64,000 nt of DNA from Enteractinococcus coprophilus (GCF_006716305.1 NZ_VFOU01000003.1:496001-560000); one strand, 5' to 3'; positions 9,038-18,519 are shown, counted from the stretch's first letter. The notes: a model not told the origin generated them from the letters alone. Numbers and translations: made by a program.

Positions 9038-9415
9038 ATGCGGCGTCTAGTCGTTCCGGTGATTGCCGGGTTGGTACTCGTTGGCTGTGGTGATGCTGCA
9101 GCCAACGAGACGTGCCAGGATCTGCAGGAGCTTGAACAGCGCATTATCGAAGCGGACCCTGACAACACCCAACTGTTAACTGAGATTTACGACGACGTTG
9201 TCGACGTTGGTGAGCGGACCGAGGGTGAACTGGGTGCTGCGCTGCTGAAGATGCAACCGGTGTTCGAACAGTTTGAAGCACTGGTTGGTGACGACGAGCA
9301 GGCCGCGATTGCAGCTCAAAAAGCTCAGGCTGCTCAGACGGAAGAAGAGATCGCGGCCATTAATGATGCCGCGAAATACATTAACGAAACCTGTGAGCTG
9401 TCGGTTCTACTCTGA
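9038..9415 (+). CDS. Small lipoprotein of unknown function
   Basis: The 125-residue product has a short signal (MRRLVVPVIAGLVLVGC) with lipobox LVGC at Cys17. The mature part is acidic and helical and has two more Cys residues (ETCQD and ETCEL) positioned like those of the gene just upstream. The shared plan suggests related roles, though the sequences are not obviously homologous. Its last 9 bases overlap the stop end of the convergent DHA2 transporter gene. Confidence 0.82.
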   Translation: MRRLVVPVIAGLVLVGCGDAAANETCQDLQELEQRIIEADPDNTQLLTEIYDDVVDVGERTEGELGAALLKMQPVFEQFEALVGDDEQAAIAAQKAQAAQTEEEIAAINDAAKYINETCELSVLL

Positions 9416-10924
9416 GACCGTGTCAGGTTTCGAACTGTGTTGTTCTCCTAGTCCGGCCGGTTCGGTCGGGATCTTCTTGATAAATAAGGACAGCACAAAT
9501 GCCACAGCGCTCAAGCACCCGGTGGCTAAAAACGCCGAATTCGCGCCGTCGGCCAGGGCTATTGTTTCAGGTACGCCTTGGGCTTGAGCCTCTCCGGAAA
9601 CGTTGCTGTAGATGGTGATCATCACGGCGGTGCCGGCGGCCCCGGCCAGCTGTTGCAGGGTGTTGAGGATTGCCGAGCCGTGGCCGAATAGGTTGGCTGG
9701 CAGGGACGACAACGCCGTCGTCATTAATGGACTAAACAGCCCGGCGAGACCGATCGAGAAGATCACGTGGATGGCGATGATCAGCCAGATGTTGGTGTGT
9801 TGATCGACGGTGGCCAGCCAGAAGATGGAGCCGGTGACAATGGCCATGGCAGGGATGATCAACGGGCGCGGGCCGAAGCGGTCATAGAGGCGGCCAAAGA
9901 ATGGTGAGAGCACACCTTCAAGCAGACCGCCGGGTAGCAAGACGAGGCCGGCGACCAGTGCGGTGACCAGTAGCGAGCCTTGCAGGTAGAGCGGCAGGGT
10001 GTTGACAGTGCCAAGGAGCGCGCCGAAGAGCACGATGAGTACTGCCAGGGAAATCGTGTAATTCCGCACGGCCAGGGGACGCAAGTTGAGCAGTGCGCGG
10101 TCGTGTTTACCCAATGCGATCTGACGCCAGACGAACAGTGCCAGGCTGATGATGCCTGCGACCAGGAGCATGAGGCCGATGCGCGCGGCCTCGCCGCCGT
10201 CGATGATGATGCCTATCGAGCTGACGCTATAGACCAGGCCGCCGAAGGCGACGGCGGAAAGGATCACGGACAGGACGTCGAGCGGGGTGTCGCGTTGTTC
10301 GCTGATGTTCGTAAGTTTTGCAGCTCCGATGATCCCGGCAAGAGCCACGAGTGGGACCATGAACCAGAAAATACCGTGCCAGGATGTGAAGCTCAAGATT
10401 GCGCCCGCCAGGCTGGGGCCAAGTGCCGGGCCAACGGCCATGACCACGGAGATCAGGCCCATGATCGTGCCGCGGCGATGGAATGGAATGAGCGTCATTG
10501 CAACGGTCATCAGCAATGGCATGACGATTGCGGTGCCGATGGCCTGTGAGACGCGGGCGGCCAGCAAGATACCAAATGAGGGCGCTAGGGCTGCGATGAC
10601 CGTACCGATCAGAAACGCTGCGATCGCGAAGATGAAGGTCGAGCGAGTGGTGAAGCGATCGAGCATCCACCCGGTAGTGGGCATGACAACGGCCAAGGTC
10701 AGCATGAACCCGGTGAGTAACCATTGGGCGGTGGCGGCGGTGATGTTGTAATCGGACATCATGGCTGGCAGCGCGATGGCCAGGGTGGTCTCGTTGAGGA
10801 GCATCACAAAGGCAGTGAACAGCAGGATCGATAGCACAACGACTGTTGAGCGCGGCAGTTTATCGCCGGAGACGGGTGCTGGTTCTTCGAGTTTGGCAGG
10901 CTCGGGTGTGAGCTTTTCAGACAT
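9407..10924 (-). CDS. DHA2-family (14-TM) MFS drug exporter
   Basis: The 505-residue major facilitator has about 14 apolar helices. It carries the DHA2 marks WLLTGFMLTLAVVMPTTGW (TM2 and motif A region), DRFTTRSTF, and motif C-like GPALGPSLAGAIL. This is the EmrB/QacA/LmrB group of proton-coupled multidrug exporters. ATG 10924 follows CTGAGG. A short GC hairpin (CCCCTTCACGGGG) lies in its leader, about 45 bp upstream of the start, and could affect expression. No TetR or MarR gene is adjacent. Substrate unknown. Confidence 0.92.
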   Translation of the reverse strand: MSEKLTPEPAKLEEPAPVSGDKLPRSTVVVLSILLFTAFVMLLNETTLAIALPAMMSDYNITAATAQWLLTGFMLTLAVVMPTTGWMLDRFTTRSTFIFAIAAFLIGTVIAALAPSFGILLAARVSQAIGTAIVMPLLMTVAMTLIPFHRRGTIMGLISVVMAVGPALGPSLAGAILSFTSWHGIFWFMVPLVALAGIIGAAKLTNISEQRDTPLDVLSVILSAVAFGGLVYSVSSIGIIIDGGEAARIGLMLLVAGIISLALFVWRQIALGKHDRALLNLRPLAVRNYTISLAVLIVLFGALLGTVNTLPLYLQGSLLVTALVAGLVLLPGGLLEGVLSPFFGRLYDRFGPRPLIIPAMAIVTGSIFWLATVDQHTNIWLIIAIHVIFSIGLAGLFSPLMTTALSSLPANLFGHGSAILNTLQQLAGAAGTAVMITIYSNVSGEAQAQGVPETIALADGANSAFLATGCLSAVAFVLSLFIKKIPTEPAGLGEQHSSKPDTVSE

Positions 10925-11071
10925 GGGTTCAACCTCAGGGTTGCCACGGCCCCTTCACGGGGAGGAAATCAGGACAGCGTGCCCGACAAAAAGCTAGTCT
11001 AGCGCGTCAATTGGCCACGTGAAGGCAGGCTCAAAGCCAGAAGGGGGCGGAGGTTTGAATACCTTACGATC

Positions 11072-11094
11072 CCAACTGCTAGGCCAGCGGTTGG
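11072..11094 (-). terminator. Hairpin directly after the 11095 lipoprotein gene
   Basis: Arms CCAACTGCT (11072-11080) and AGCGGTTGG (11086-11094) pair over 9 positions with one G-T pair around a 5-base loop. The hairpin starts at the base next to the stop codon. There is no U-tract, so it may protect or terminate the transcript only weakly. Confidence 0.35.
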
Positions 11095-11682
11095 TTAGGT
11101 CAGCTGCAGATCGGTGATGCAGGTGGCCGCTTCGTCGTCAGAAGCGAACTCCGTGGTGCCGGTCAGGTCCTCGTAGCTGATCTCAATCGTGCCGCTGGTA
11201 TCCACCGGTACCCAGACGCCGACAAACCCGTTGTCGAAGGTGCTGCGTTGTTCATCAACGAGCACTTCACCCGACTCATCCGTGATCGTCACGTGAACGT
11301 CTTCCTCGCTCATCTCGCCGACGCACGTCGTCAGGCTGTGGAAATGGCACTCATGGGTCTGGTTGATGAAGGGGGCAATCGACAGATAGAAGGAATCTTC
11401 CGGCAGCTCCAGTGCTGTTTCTTCGGCCGCCGAGGCCAGTACTAATTGCTCGGGCATGACCGAAGCGATGAGATCGGTCGGGCGTTCAGCCAGTGGCACC
11501 CGGTCTAGGTGATCAATCATCTCGACGGCGTCCATACCCTGAAGCCCGTGGGTTTCGATGAGTCCCTGCACGGATGTCTCGGTTGCGTCTGAATGGTGTT
11601 CTTCACTGTCACTTGAACATCCAGTTAACAGTAACGCGCCAGCCAACAGAGCACCGGCTGTCACTTGTACACCCTTGCCCAT
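11095..11682 (-). CDS. Secreted lipoprotein of unknown function
   Basis: The 195-residue lipoprotein starts at ATG 11682, which has an excellent GGGAGG SD; the frame's upstream TTG (11697) overlaps that SD and is rejected. The signal peptide ends in lipobox LTGC. The mature part begins with an acidic, His-containing linker and ends in a beta-rich region, with Cys residues in HECHFHSLTTC and ATCITD that could pair. The C-terminal half reads like an Ig- or jelly-roll-type beta domain (SGTIEISYEDL). No family recognised. Confidence 0.85.
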   Translation of the reverse strand: MGKGVQVTAGALLAGALLLTGCSSDSEEHHSDATETSVQGLIETHGLQGMDAVEMIDHLDRVPLAERPTDLIASVMPEQLVLASAAEETALELPEDSFYLSIAPFINQTHECHFHSLTTCVGEMSEEDVHVTITDESGEVLVDEQRSTFDNGFVGVWVPVDTSGTIEISYEDLTGTTEFASDDEAATCITDLQLT

Positions 11683-11784
11683 GAATGATCCTCCCAAATG
11701 CCGTGGTGCGCCTGATTCGGCGCCCTCCCCTATCCTAAACTCAGCGTGTCCCAGGAGTAGAACCGTTCGTCAGGAGTGTCGGTC

Positions 11785-12234
11785 TCACTTCTTCGACTGA
11801 ACACGGTAGCCCCATAGTCCCAGGAGCATAATCACGATACCGATCGGGGCGACGATTGCAGTCAACGTTGCGACGTCGAGCGTCATCGTACTACTCGGTT
11901 GGTTCGCCGTCATCGGCGTGTTCACGGTAGCGTCCCAACTACCGTTGATCCACAGCACCACCATTGTGCTCAACAGGAGGCCAACTCCGAATCCAACTGC
12001 GCGGAGCCACCCTTTGGGAGTGTCCAGATGTTCCATGATCTTCACTACCCAGACAGCCACGGCGATACAGAGGAACAACCACAGAAAATTACCGATCGAT
12101 GTCGGGACCTTACTCACCAGACCGGATGCTACGAGCGATCCTGCCGCTAGGGCCGCTGCGCCCATGACAATCATGGGAATTACGTTGGTCACCTCGGACC
12201 ACCACGAATCGCCCTTTTTCCTGTTTTTGGACAT
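11785..12234 (-). CDS. Four-helix membrane protein of unknown function
   Basis: The 149-residue protein has a basic N-terminus (MSKNRKKGD), four membrane segments (about 17-40, 47-67, 79-99, 122-143) and a polar external loop rich in Thr/Asn/Ser between helices 3 and 4. I do not recognise the family. ATG 12234 is preceded by AAGAG. It is followed by the lipoprotein gene on the same strand about 100 bp on. Nothing shows its role. Confidence 0.75.
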   Translation of the reverse strand: MSKNRKKGDSWWSEVTNVIPMIVMGAAALAAGSLVASGLVSKVPTSIGNFLWLFLCIAVAVWVVKIMEHLDTPKGWLRAVGFGVGLLLSTMVVLWINGSWDATVNTPMTANQPSSTMTLDVATLTAIVAPIGIVIMLLGLWGYRVQSKK

Positions 12235-12453
12235 AGCAGTTTAACTCTTCCCGTGTGTTTCTTCGAGACGTGTGGGCTGTTTTTATAGTTTCAGCCTCAT
12301 GCCTCATCGCACCCCAGCGCAGCTTACCTGTTCGGCATCTGCATGAGCTCACGTTTCGGAGCGCGAAACCCGCACCTCTTCAATATTTTCGCCCCGGCCG
12401 TAAGTTCTCCACACCACCGCCCCGCAGGCAGCCAGGCGGGTAGGCTGGAGAGT

Positions 12454-13275
12454 ATGAAATTTGCGACTTGGAATGTGAATTCACTGCGCGCCCGAGCTGA
12501 TCGGGTCGAAGACTGGTTAGACGAACACGACGTCGATGTCCTGTGCATTCAGGAAACCAAATGTAAAGACGACAACTTCCCCTGGGGCATGTTCGAGATG
12601 ATGGGTTACCAGGTGGCTCACTTTGGATTCTCCCAGTGGAACGGGGTCGCCATCGCCTCCCGCGTTGGGCTGGACGACGTCGAATATGGTTTTCCCGGCC
12701 AGCCTGAATTCGGCAAAAACGGTGTCGACCCGGAAGTCGAGGCCCGCGCGATCTCGGCCACCGTGGGCACCAAGAAGACCGACGTCGAACCATTCCGTCT
12801 CTACAGTCTGTACGTTCCAAACGGTCGCGCGCTGGAAGATGAGCACATGGAATACAAGATTCGCTACCTCAACGCGCTGCATGAGCACGTCACCGGCGAC
12901 CTCACCGAGGACACCCGGGTGGCGTTGACCGGGGATTTCAATATCGCCCCGTATGACGAAGACGTCTGGGACATGGAGTTCTTCTTAGAAAATGGACTGA
13001 CCCACATCTCCGAACCAGAACGCGCGGCCTTCCGTCAGTTCGAAGACGCCGGGCTGATCGACGTCGTTCGCCCACGCCACCCCGGACCAAAAACCTACAC
13101 CTACTGGGACTACCAGCGCCTGCGGTTTCCCAAGAACGAGGGCATGCGCATTGACTTCATCCTGGTATCTGAGAACTTGGCCGCCGATGTTGAGGACGCC
13201 TGGATCGACCGCGATGAACGCAAGGGCGAGGGCGCATCCGACCACGTCCCGGTGGTAGTCGAACTCGACGACTAG
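12454..13275 (+). CDS. xthA: Exodeoxyribonuclease III / AP endonuclease
   Basis: The 273-residue member of the exonuclease-endonuclease-phosphatase fold acts in base-excision repair, cutting at abasic sites and trimming 3' ends. Motifs in order are TWNVNSLRAR, IQETKCKD (metal-binding Glu), SLYVPNGR, GDFNIAP (catalytic Asp and Asn), MRIDFILVS and SDHVPVV (Asp-His pair). The frame opens at 12343, but ATG 12454 (MKFATWNVNS) is the family start and has GGAG 7 bases upstream. The next gene's SD sits on this stop codon, so they are coupled. Confidence 0.96.
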   Translation: MKFATWNVNSLRARADRVEDWLDEHDVDVLCIQETKCKDDNFPWGMFEMMGYQVAHFGFSQWNGVAIASRVGLDDVEYGFPGQPEFGKNGVDPEVEARAISATVGTKKTDVEPFRLYSLYVPNGRALEDEHMEYKIRYLNALHEHVTGDLTEDTRVALTGDFNIAPYDEDVWDMEFFLENGLTHISEPERAAFRQFEDAGLIDVVRPRHPGPKTYTYWDYQRLRFPKNEGMRIDFILVSENLAADVEDAWIDRDERKGEGASDHVPVVVELDD

Positions 13276-13283
13276 GAGCATGC

Positions 13284-14240
13284 ATGAGGCATATGGCATT
13301 TTTGCGAGTCTACGTGCCGCTGGAAAAACTCCACGAGCGTCTACACCAGCTGGCCCGCAACGCCGCGAAACTGTCACGTGCCGATATCGAGGCTGAAGCC
13401 GCCGAAAGACTCAATCAGCGGCTTCAGCCCGATTCCTTCTCACTGGCCCCGCGCTCCTCGGATCCCCCGATCATCCGGGTGCTAGAAGCCGTGGACCTGG
13501 CCGGTAAAACCCGGCAGTACTTCCACGTGAACTATCTGGAGCGTGCGGCCTTTGAATCCCAGTACATGCGGCGCAAATACTTTGACGACGAGCTCTACAA
13601 CCGCTTGGTGCCGCCCAAGACCCTGGACACGTTAGAAAAGATCAGCGAACTCCAGGCCGATGCGGGACTGATCAGCCGCCCGGTACCCAATATGCGCATG
13701 GAACTGTGGCAGGTGCCGTTAGTCTGGCTGGCGGCTTTCACCGGCGATCCCGAAGACTACGACTACCAGTCCACCACTGAATCGATCGTCGATGGCACCC
13801 GGGTGGTGCGCCGGGTGCGGGACTTCTATGTGGCGTTTCACCAAATTTCTTGGGTCTACCGGTACTTCGACACCTATGGGCCCGACCCGCAGAAGCACCC
13901 CTATCGCAAGGCTCTGGTCAAGCTGGACAGCTGGATGGCCTCTTACAACATTCGTCGACCATTCGAAGGTCTGCTGGAGCTCGACTATGGCGCCCTGACC
14001 CAATACGCTTGGCCCGATGAAGCCGGCAAACTGTTAGCCGAAGGGCACGCCGCGATTGAAGAGGTGTCCCAGCTCGAAGACGACCTGGAAAACGAGTTCC
14101 TGGAAATCAACGACGACTACGGGATCTTTCCTGGAGTGCCCCCGGCTATGCTTAAACGAGCAGCCGATACAATGCAGGCAAAATACCAAGCGGCCGCCCG
14201 AATATGGGAGCGTATTAGCCGCTACGAACATGCCAACTAG
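13284..14240 (+). CDS. Conserved-looking protein of unknown function between xthA and nadE
   Basis: The 318-residue soluble protein is rich in aromatic and charged residues and begins FLRVYVPLEKL. Acidic helices near the C-terminus (LEDDLENEFLEINDDYG) precede a final Lys/Arg helix. There is no signal or membrane segment and no motif I can name. GGAG overlaps the xthA stop 5 bases before ATG 13284; ATG 13293 is an alternative start. It is followed by nadE after 14 bp, so the three form an operon. Base composition and codon use match its neighbours, and it looks like a core gene. Confidence 0.82.
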   Translation: MRHMAFLRVYVPLEKLHERLHQLARNAAKLSRADIEAEAAERLNQRLQPDSFSLAPRSSDPPIIRVLEAVDLAGKTRQYFHVNYLERAAFESQYMRRKYFDDELYNRLVPPKTLDTLEKISELQADAGLISRPVPNMRMELWQVPLVWLAAFTGDPEDYDYQSTTESIVDGTRVVRRVRDFYVAFHQISWVYRYFDTYGPDPQKHPYRKALVKLDSWMASYNIRRPFEGLLELDYGALTQYAWPDEAGKLLAEGHAAIEEVSQLEDDLENEFLEINDDYGIFPGVPPAMLKRAADTMQAKYQAAARIWERISRYEHAN

Positions 14241-14254
14241 CAGGAAGGTCACCA

Positions 14255-15073
14255 ATGCAACGCCAGATCATCAACACCCTGGGTGTCCAAGCCGATATCG
14301 ACCTCGATTCCGAAATCGTTCGCCGCGTTAACTTCATGGTCGACTACCTGCACCACACCCGAGCCGGTGGCCTGGTTCTAGGTATCTCCGGCGGCGTCGA
14401 CTCCACCGTCGCAGGGCGGCTGGCACAGATGGCCGTAGAACAATACCGCCGTGTCAACCCCGACTGGACCGGCAAGTTCTATGCCATGCGCCTGCCGTAT
14501 CATATCCAGGGCGATGCCGACGACGCCGTTGCCGCCATCGAATTCATCCAGCCCGATGTGGACATTGAGATGCAGATTGGTTCAGCCACCGATGCCCTCG
14601 GTGCAGCCTTCAAAGACGCCACCGGTGGGGAACCCTCCGACTATAACCTCGGCAACGTCAAAGCCCGCATGCGCATGATCGCCCAGTACGCGCTGGCCGG
14701 TGAACACGGTGCGCTGGTGGTAGGCTCCGACCAGGCTGCCGAGTCAGTCACCGGGTTCTACACAAAATTTGGTGACGGTGCTGCAGACCTCATGCCCCTG
14801 GCAGGCCTGACGAAGGCCCAAGTCCGCGACATCGGCAAGCGCCTCGGCGCAGACTCCCGGTTGATCGATAAAGTTCCCACCGCAGATCTGCTCACCGATA
14901 AGCCCGGCCAGACAGATGAAGACGAGTTGGGCATGACCTACGCGGACATCGACGCTTACCTGTCGGGTGAAGCCATCAGTGACGAGGCCCGCGAGAAACT
15001 CGAGACGACCTACCTGCGGTCTGAACACAAACGCCATCTACCAGTCCGTCCATCCGACGACTGGTGGTACTGA
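14255..15073 (+). CDS. nadE: NH3-dependent NAD+ synthetase
   Basis: The 272-residue N-type ATP pyrophosphatase makes NAD from deamido-NAD and ammonia, the last step of NAD synthesis. The PP-loop SGGVDST is at 45-51. The second signature region reads VVGSDQAAESVTGFYTKFGDG, followed by PLAGLTK and the PTADL segment. There is no glutaminase (CN-hydrolase) domain, so it depends on free ammonia. AGGAAGG lies before ATG 14255. It is the third gene of the xthA operon. Confidence 0.96.
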   Translation: MQRQIINTLGVQADIDLDSEIVRRVNFMVDYLHHTRAGGLVLGISGGVDSTVAGRLAQMAVEQYRRVNPDWTGKFYAMRLPYHIQGDADDAVAAIEFIQPDVDIEMQIGSATDALGAAFKDATGGEPSDYNLGNVKARMRMIAQYALAGEHGALVVGSDQAAESVTGFYTKFGDGAADLMPLAGLTKAQVRDIGKRLGADSRLIDKVPTADLLTDKPGQTDEDELGMTYADIDAYLSGEAISDEAREKLETTYLRSEHKRHLPVRPSDDWWY

Positions 15074-15121
15074 AAACCTCTCGATTATTCAAACTCACTC
15101 ACTCACAACTAAGGAACATTA

Positions 15122-15790
15122 ATGTCGATTCTTGACGCGCTTGCAGAAATTCCAGAAGAACAGGCCATCAAATACGTGAAAACGTATTATGGGAGACTTA
15201 CTCCAGACGACGAAGGCTACGATGTCCCTTTCCACGGCTCTTACTTCGATGATCTTGACCGCAATCTACTAAATGACGACGAAAACTTAATCACTGGATC
15301 CGATCTTTATGCTTTGACGATGTTGGAAGTTGAAATAGAGCGCAAAGCTGGGGTCGATCTTCTAATCTACAAGGCGGAAGAAATCACGCAGCTTCTGTCC
15401 TGCATACCCAACACTCCTCTCGCAGAATTATCACGCGCCGAATTTGAAACCCATGTAAGCAACAGCTCTCCAGCTGCAGAACTCTGGCGAACCTTTTATA
15501 GCATCCCAAGCATTGGCTCTACACGTGCGAGTAAACTGCTAGCGCGGAAGCGCCCTCACTTAATTCCGATACACGACAGATTCATCAAAGAAGTCACCGG
15601 AGTCTCGGCCCGAAACGACTGGGAACAATGGTGGGTAGCGTTAACCGACGAAACTCAGGAATTACAACAACGCGCCGAGGTTCTTCGTGCCAGTATTAAT
15701 CGGCCAGATCTGTCAACACTAAGAGTTCTAGACGTCATGTTCTGGTACTCGAGAAAGTATGGAATTCACTCGAACTTACCGAGCAGATAG
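15122..15790 (+). CDS. DUF6308-family protein
   Basis: The 222-residue soluble protein contains the DUF6308 core with a helix-hairpin-helix-like stretch (FYSIPSIGSTRASKLLARK) followed by RPHLIPIHD. HhH motifs commonly bind DNA, but no catalytic site is visible and the family has no known function. Lower GC and more Lys/Asn codons than nadE suggest possible acquisition. TAAGGA precedes ATG 15122. The gene is 48 bp after nadE but does not look functionally linked to it. Confidence 0.82.
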   Translation: MSILDALAEIPEEQAIKYVKTYYGRLTPDDEGYDVPFHGSYFDDLDRNLLNDDENLITGSDLYALTMLEVEIERKAGVDLLIYKAEEITQLLSCIPNTPLAELSRAEFETHVSNSSPAAELWRTFYSIPSIGSTRASKLLARKRPHLIPIHDRFIKEVTGVSARNDWEQWWVALTDETQELQQRAEVLRASINRPDLSTLRVLDVMFWYSRKYGIHSNLPSR

Positions 15791-15826
15791 AAACCTCAGC
15801 TACTGGTTCCAAGAAATGCGTGCAGC

Positions 15827-16156
15827 TTATTCAATTCGCGATACTTTATAAGCTGCTGCGAGCGAGCCAAAGCACATAGTGATGATTGGGTCGATAGCAC
15901 TGCGCTCCATGAAGTTCACGGCTTTGCCGTCAGTGTCCAACATGTGGCGTTCCTCGGCAGTCAATAACGTCGGATCCTTTTTCTTCAGCGGTCGAACCCG
16001 CATCGCCATCATGACCCGATGCATCAGGTTGAGTTTGCTGTAATCGATCGCGCCCCGCAGATGAAACAGTTTCAGGTGCTGCAGTATCTCGAGCGTCAAC
16101 GTTTGGCCCAAGCGCTCCCGAATGTATGTCACATTGTGCGGCTCGGTGTGCTGCAT
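15827..16156 (-). pseudogene. Truncated flavodoxin-domain (HemG-like) gene, C-terminal part
   Basis: The 109-residue frame resembles the C-terminal half of flavodoxin-domain proteins related to protoporphyrinogen oxidase HemG. The marks are HLRGAIDYSKLNLMHRVMMAM, then a KKKDP linker, then LDTDGKAVNFMERSAIDPI. The N-terminal FMN-phosphate loop region of about 70-80 residues is missing. The 96 bp upstream, up to the channel gene stop, holds no matching sequence in any frame and no SD precedes the first ATG. I read it as a 5'-deleted remnant. Confidence 0.65.
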
Positions 16157-16252
16157 TCTAATGGGAGGCCACGACCGGCGACTATGCTTTGGCCGGAGCT
16201 CAAGTCCCTCACCTGCTCAACGCGACGTGACTTGTTCAACGGTGCAGTCGAT

Positions 16253-17941
16253 TTAGCGCTTCTTCAAATACTTATTGCGAAAGGCGCGCTCGGCGTGGCG
16301 ATCCCCCAATAGGATCAGTTGGTTGGCGTGATCCGTGGCCAGCGTTTCAACACCGGTGACTTCCCCGGAAGTATTCAACGCACCCACCACATGGCAGCCT
16401 GTGGCTTCATAGATTTTGTGTTCATCCAGCTCTGCTCCTTGCAGTCTTCGTGGGAGCTCGACGGTGAAAAGTTCACTGCCCTCGGCTAACACCACACGGT
16501 GCGTGTGCCCCAGGGTGTTCCACATGCCGGTCGCTCCGATCGCAGCATAGGACAGCACACTATCGGCGCCGGCACGATACAGCGTGGCCACGTTATATTC
16601 CGACGACGAGCGGGCAATGATCTGCAGGTCCGGGCGCAGCCTGCGACAGTACAGCGTCAAATACACGTTGAGGTCGTCGTCATGGGTGGTGATCACCACG
16701 GCCGAGGCCTCCGCTAACCCGGCGCTTTCCAGCACTTCGATATCTGCGGCATCGCCGGTGACCGCGTGTAAATGTTCGGGCACGCGGTCTGCCACCTGTT
16801 CGACAATCGAGTAGGTCTCCCCCGAGGTTTCAAACGCTGCAGCAACCGCACGGCCGACCCGTCCCCCGCCCAGAATGAGCACCGGACCTTCAAGCGTCTG
16901 TGGGTTCTGGAACTGTTGATCGTACTGTTGCAGGTCTGCCTGGCTTCCGGCGATCACCAACACCATCCCCTCACGCAAAGGATCCGAGGATTTCAATCGC
17001 AGCAACTTCCCGCGTTGCAGCACCGCCAGGATACGTGTACCCGACTGAATGTGCGCTTGCGCGTCAGCAAGAGTCAGGCCCAACAAGGAAGTTCCCTGCA
17101 CGGCGGCCTCGGCCACCAGGGTGTGCCCGATCGTATCCAACACGTGGCTTTCGCCACCTGTGCCTAGCACTCGCGCGGCTAACTCGGTGCCGAGACTGTG
17201 GCTGAGTTGCATCACGTAATCGGCGCCGGCGAGTTCTAGGACGTCTGTGGATGCTGTCTTATCAGCGGTCACCGCGATGCGCACCTTGTCGCTCACCGCG
17301 CGCACCGTAAAAGTGACGTTGGTGTTCGTTGTGTCTGCCTGAGTTGACACCACCATCAAAGCGCGCTCAACCCCGGCACGGCGATAGGTCGCCAACGAGT
17401 CGATCGGCCCCACCATGACCTGATACCCCTCATCTTGTAACTTGATGGCCTCCAGCGGGTCATCCACGAGAACCACCGTGGGGATTTCGGCGCGTTTGGC
17501 TCGCGCGATTAACGTCTGGGTCACGGTATCCAGCCCAACGAGCACGATATGTCCGCGCAGCGTCTCCGGTACGCGTCTGGCAATGCGTGACCGTTCGCGC
17601 TGTTTCAACCAGGGCGTGACGACGAACTGGATAAATAAATATGGCAGCAGCATCAGGATCACCACCACCCCGGTGGCCAACACAATGATCGAGAATAACC
17701 GCCCCGCCGTCGAGGTGAACGTGATGTCGCCAAATCCTAACGTGGACATGGTGGTGATCGTCCAATAGATCGCCCCGGCCCAGTTATATTCACGGCCCTC
17801 GTGCTGCATCAGCACATGGAAAATGGAGCTGTAGACAAATATCAGCGCCACGACCACAAGCACAGCCAATAAAATAGTGCGCCGCCGACGACGCTTTTGT
17901 CGCGCTTCAACGGCTTGCAAGTCACGAGACATGTACTGCAT
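16253..17941 (-). CDS. Two-TM potassium channel with two RCK (TrkA) domains
   Basis: The 562-residue protein begins with a basic N-terminus, TM1 (about 22-43), a pore helix and the filter TLGFGD at 67-72, and TM2 (about 79-103). Two cytoplasmic Rossmann-type RCK/TrkA-N modules follow (from about 128, HIVLVGLD; from about 352, VLILGGGRVGR), each with a TrkA-C-like part. The MthK/Kch-type plan indicates ligand-gated K+ flux. The frame reaches 17995, but ATG 17941 (MQYMSRD) is preferred with AAAGGTGG upstream. GFG rather than GYG in the filter is an accepted variant. Confidence 0.92.
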   Translation of the reverse strand: MQYMSRDLQAVEARQKRRRRRTILLAVLVVVALIFVYSSIFHVLMQHEGREYNWAGAIYWTITTMSTLGFGDITFTSTAGRLFSIIVLATGVVVILMLLPYLFIQFVVTPWLKQRERSRIARRVPETLRGHIVLVGLDTVTQTLIARAKRAEIPTVVLVDDPLEAIKLQDEGYQVMVGPIDSLATYRRAGVERALMVVSTQADTTNTNVTFTVRAVSDKVRIAVTADKTASTDVLELAGADYVMQLSHSLGTELAARVLGTGGESHVLDTIGHTLVAEAAVQGTSLLGLTLADAQAHIQSGTRILAVLQRGKLLRLKSSDPLREGMVLVIAGSQADLQQYDQQFQNPQTLEGPVLILGGGRVGRAVAAAFETSGETYSIVEQVADRVPEHLHAVTGDAADIEVLESAGLAEASAVVITTHDDDLNVYLTLYCRRLRPDLQIIARSSSEYNVATLYRAGADSVLSYAAIGATGMWNTLGHTHRVVLAEGSELFTVELPRRLQGAELDEHKIYEATGCHVVGALNTSGEVTGVETLATDHANQLILLGDRHAERAFRNKYLKKR

Positions 17942-18145
17942 CGAGGGTTCAAACCACCTTTCACGGTGCACAAGACGAGCACCACATGGCAGCATCCTAA
18001 TGGCTGGGTAGCCGAGTCATTGCAAATGCTTCCCTCCTACCAACCAATCGTGGCGAGGCGGTGGAAACCCTAGGGAATCGGCTGGTTAAAGACTATGGTG
18101 GAAGGACCCCTCCTATCAGGCTACTTGGGAGGAAAGGAGAGGGAT

Positions 18146-18409
18146 ATGAATCCTCGAAATACAGCACCAGATCAACGTCCACTGCGCCCGGATCCTGAGC
18201 ATGAGAAATCCGCCACGCAGTCCGGGATCTTCATTGCCTTCGCCGAACTCTTCGGTGCCGCAATTATCTTGGCATTTGGAGTCAAGTTCCTCACCGATCC
18301 ACTCCAACCAGACGCAGTATCATATGTCGCGTTCGTCATCACCGCAGGCCTGCTCATCGACGGTGCCCGGCGACTGTTTCGAATCTCTACGGGCAGGGCG
18401 AAACGCTAA
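18146..18409 (+). CDS. Small two-TM membrane protein, copy 1 of a tandem pair
   Basis: The 87-residue protein has a polar N-terminus, two membrane helices (about 28-46 and 56-72) and a basic tail (RRLFRISTGRAKR). It shares its plan and several matched stretches with the next gene: QSGIF against QLGMF, FGVKFL against IGVHFL, and the RRL-RI/NI-TG tail. A very strong GGAAAGGAGAG SD precedes ATG 18146; the frame's earlier start at 18095 is not needed. Function unknown. Confidence 0.75.
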   Translation: MNPRNTAPDQRPLRPDPEHEKSATQSGIFIAFAELFGAAIILAFGVKFLTDPLQPDAVSYVAFVITAGLLIDGARRLFRISTGRAKR

Positions 18410-18519
18410 CGTTTGTGCCGCCACGAGCGTCGTGATCCAGCAAGGAAAACACTACCTTTGTGACCCGCAACTCACTAAACTAAAGGTACGCCATCAGGGC
18501 GTGAAAGGAGGATGTAGCC

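Noticed and set aside
9980-10549. 189-codon plus-strand frame rich in Asp/His/Gln
   Set aside because: It lies fully inside the DHA2 transporter gene on the other strand and has skewed, shadow-type composition.
17930-17960. GGTTCAAACC string that resembles a tRNA T-arm
   Set aside because: No acceptor, D or anticodon stems can be built around it; it is the 5' end of the K+ channel gene. I found no tRNA, rRNA or tmRNA in the window.
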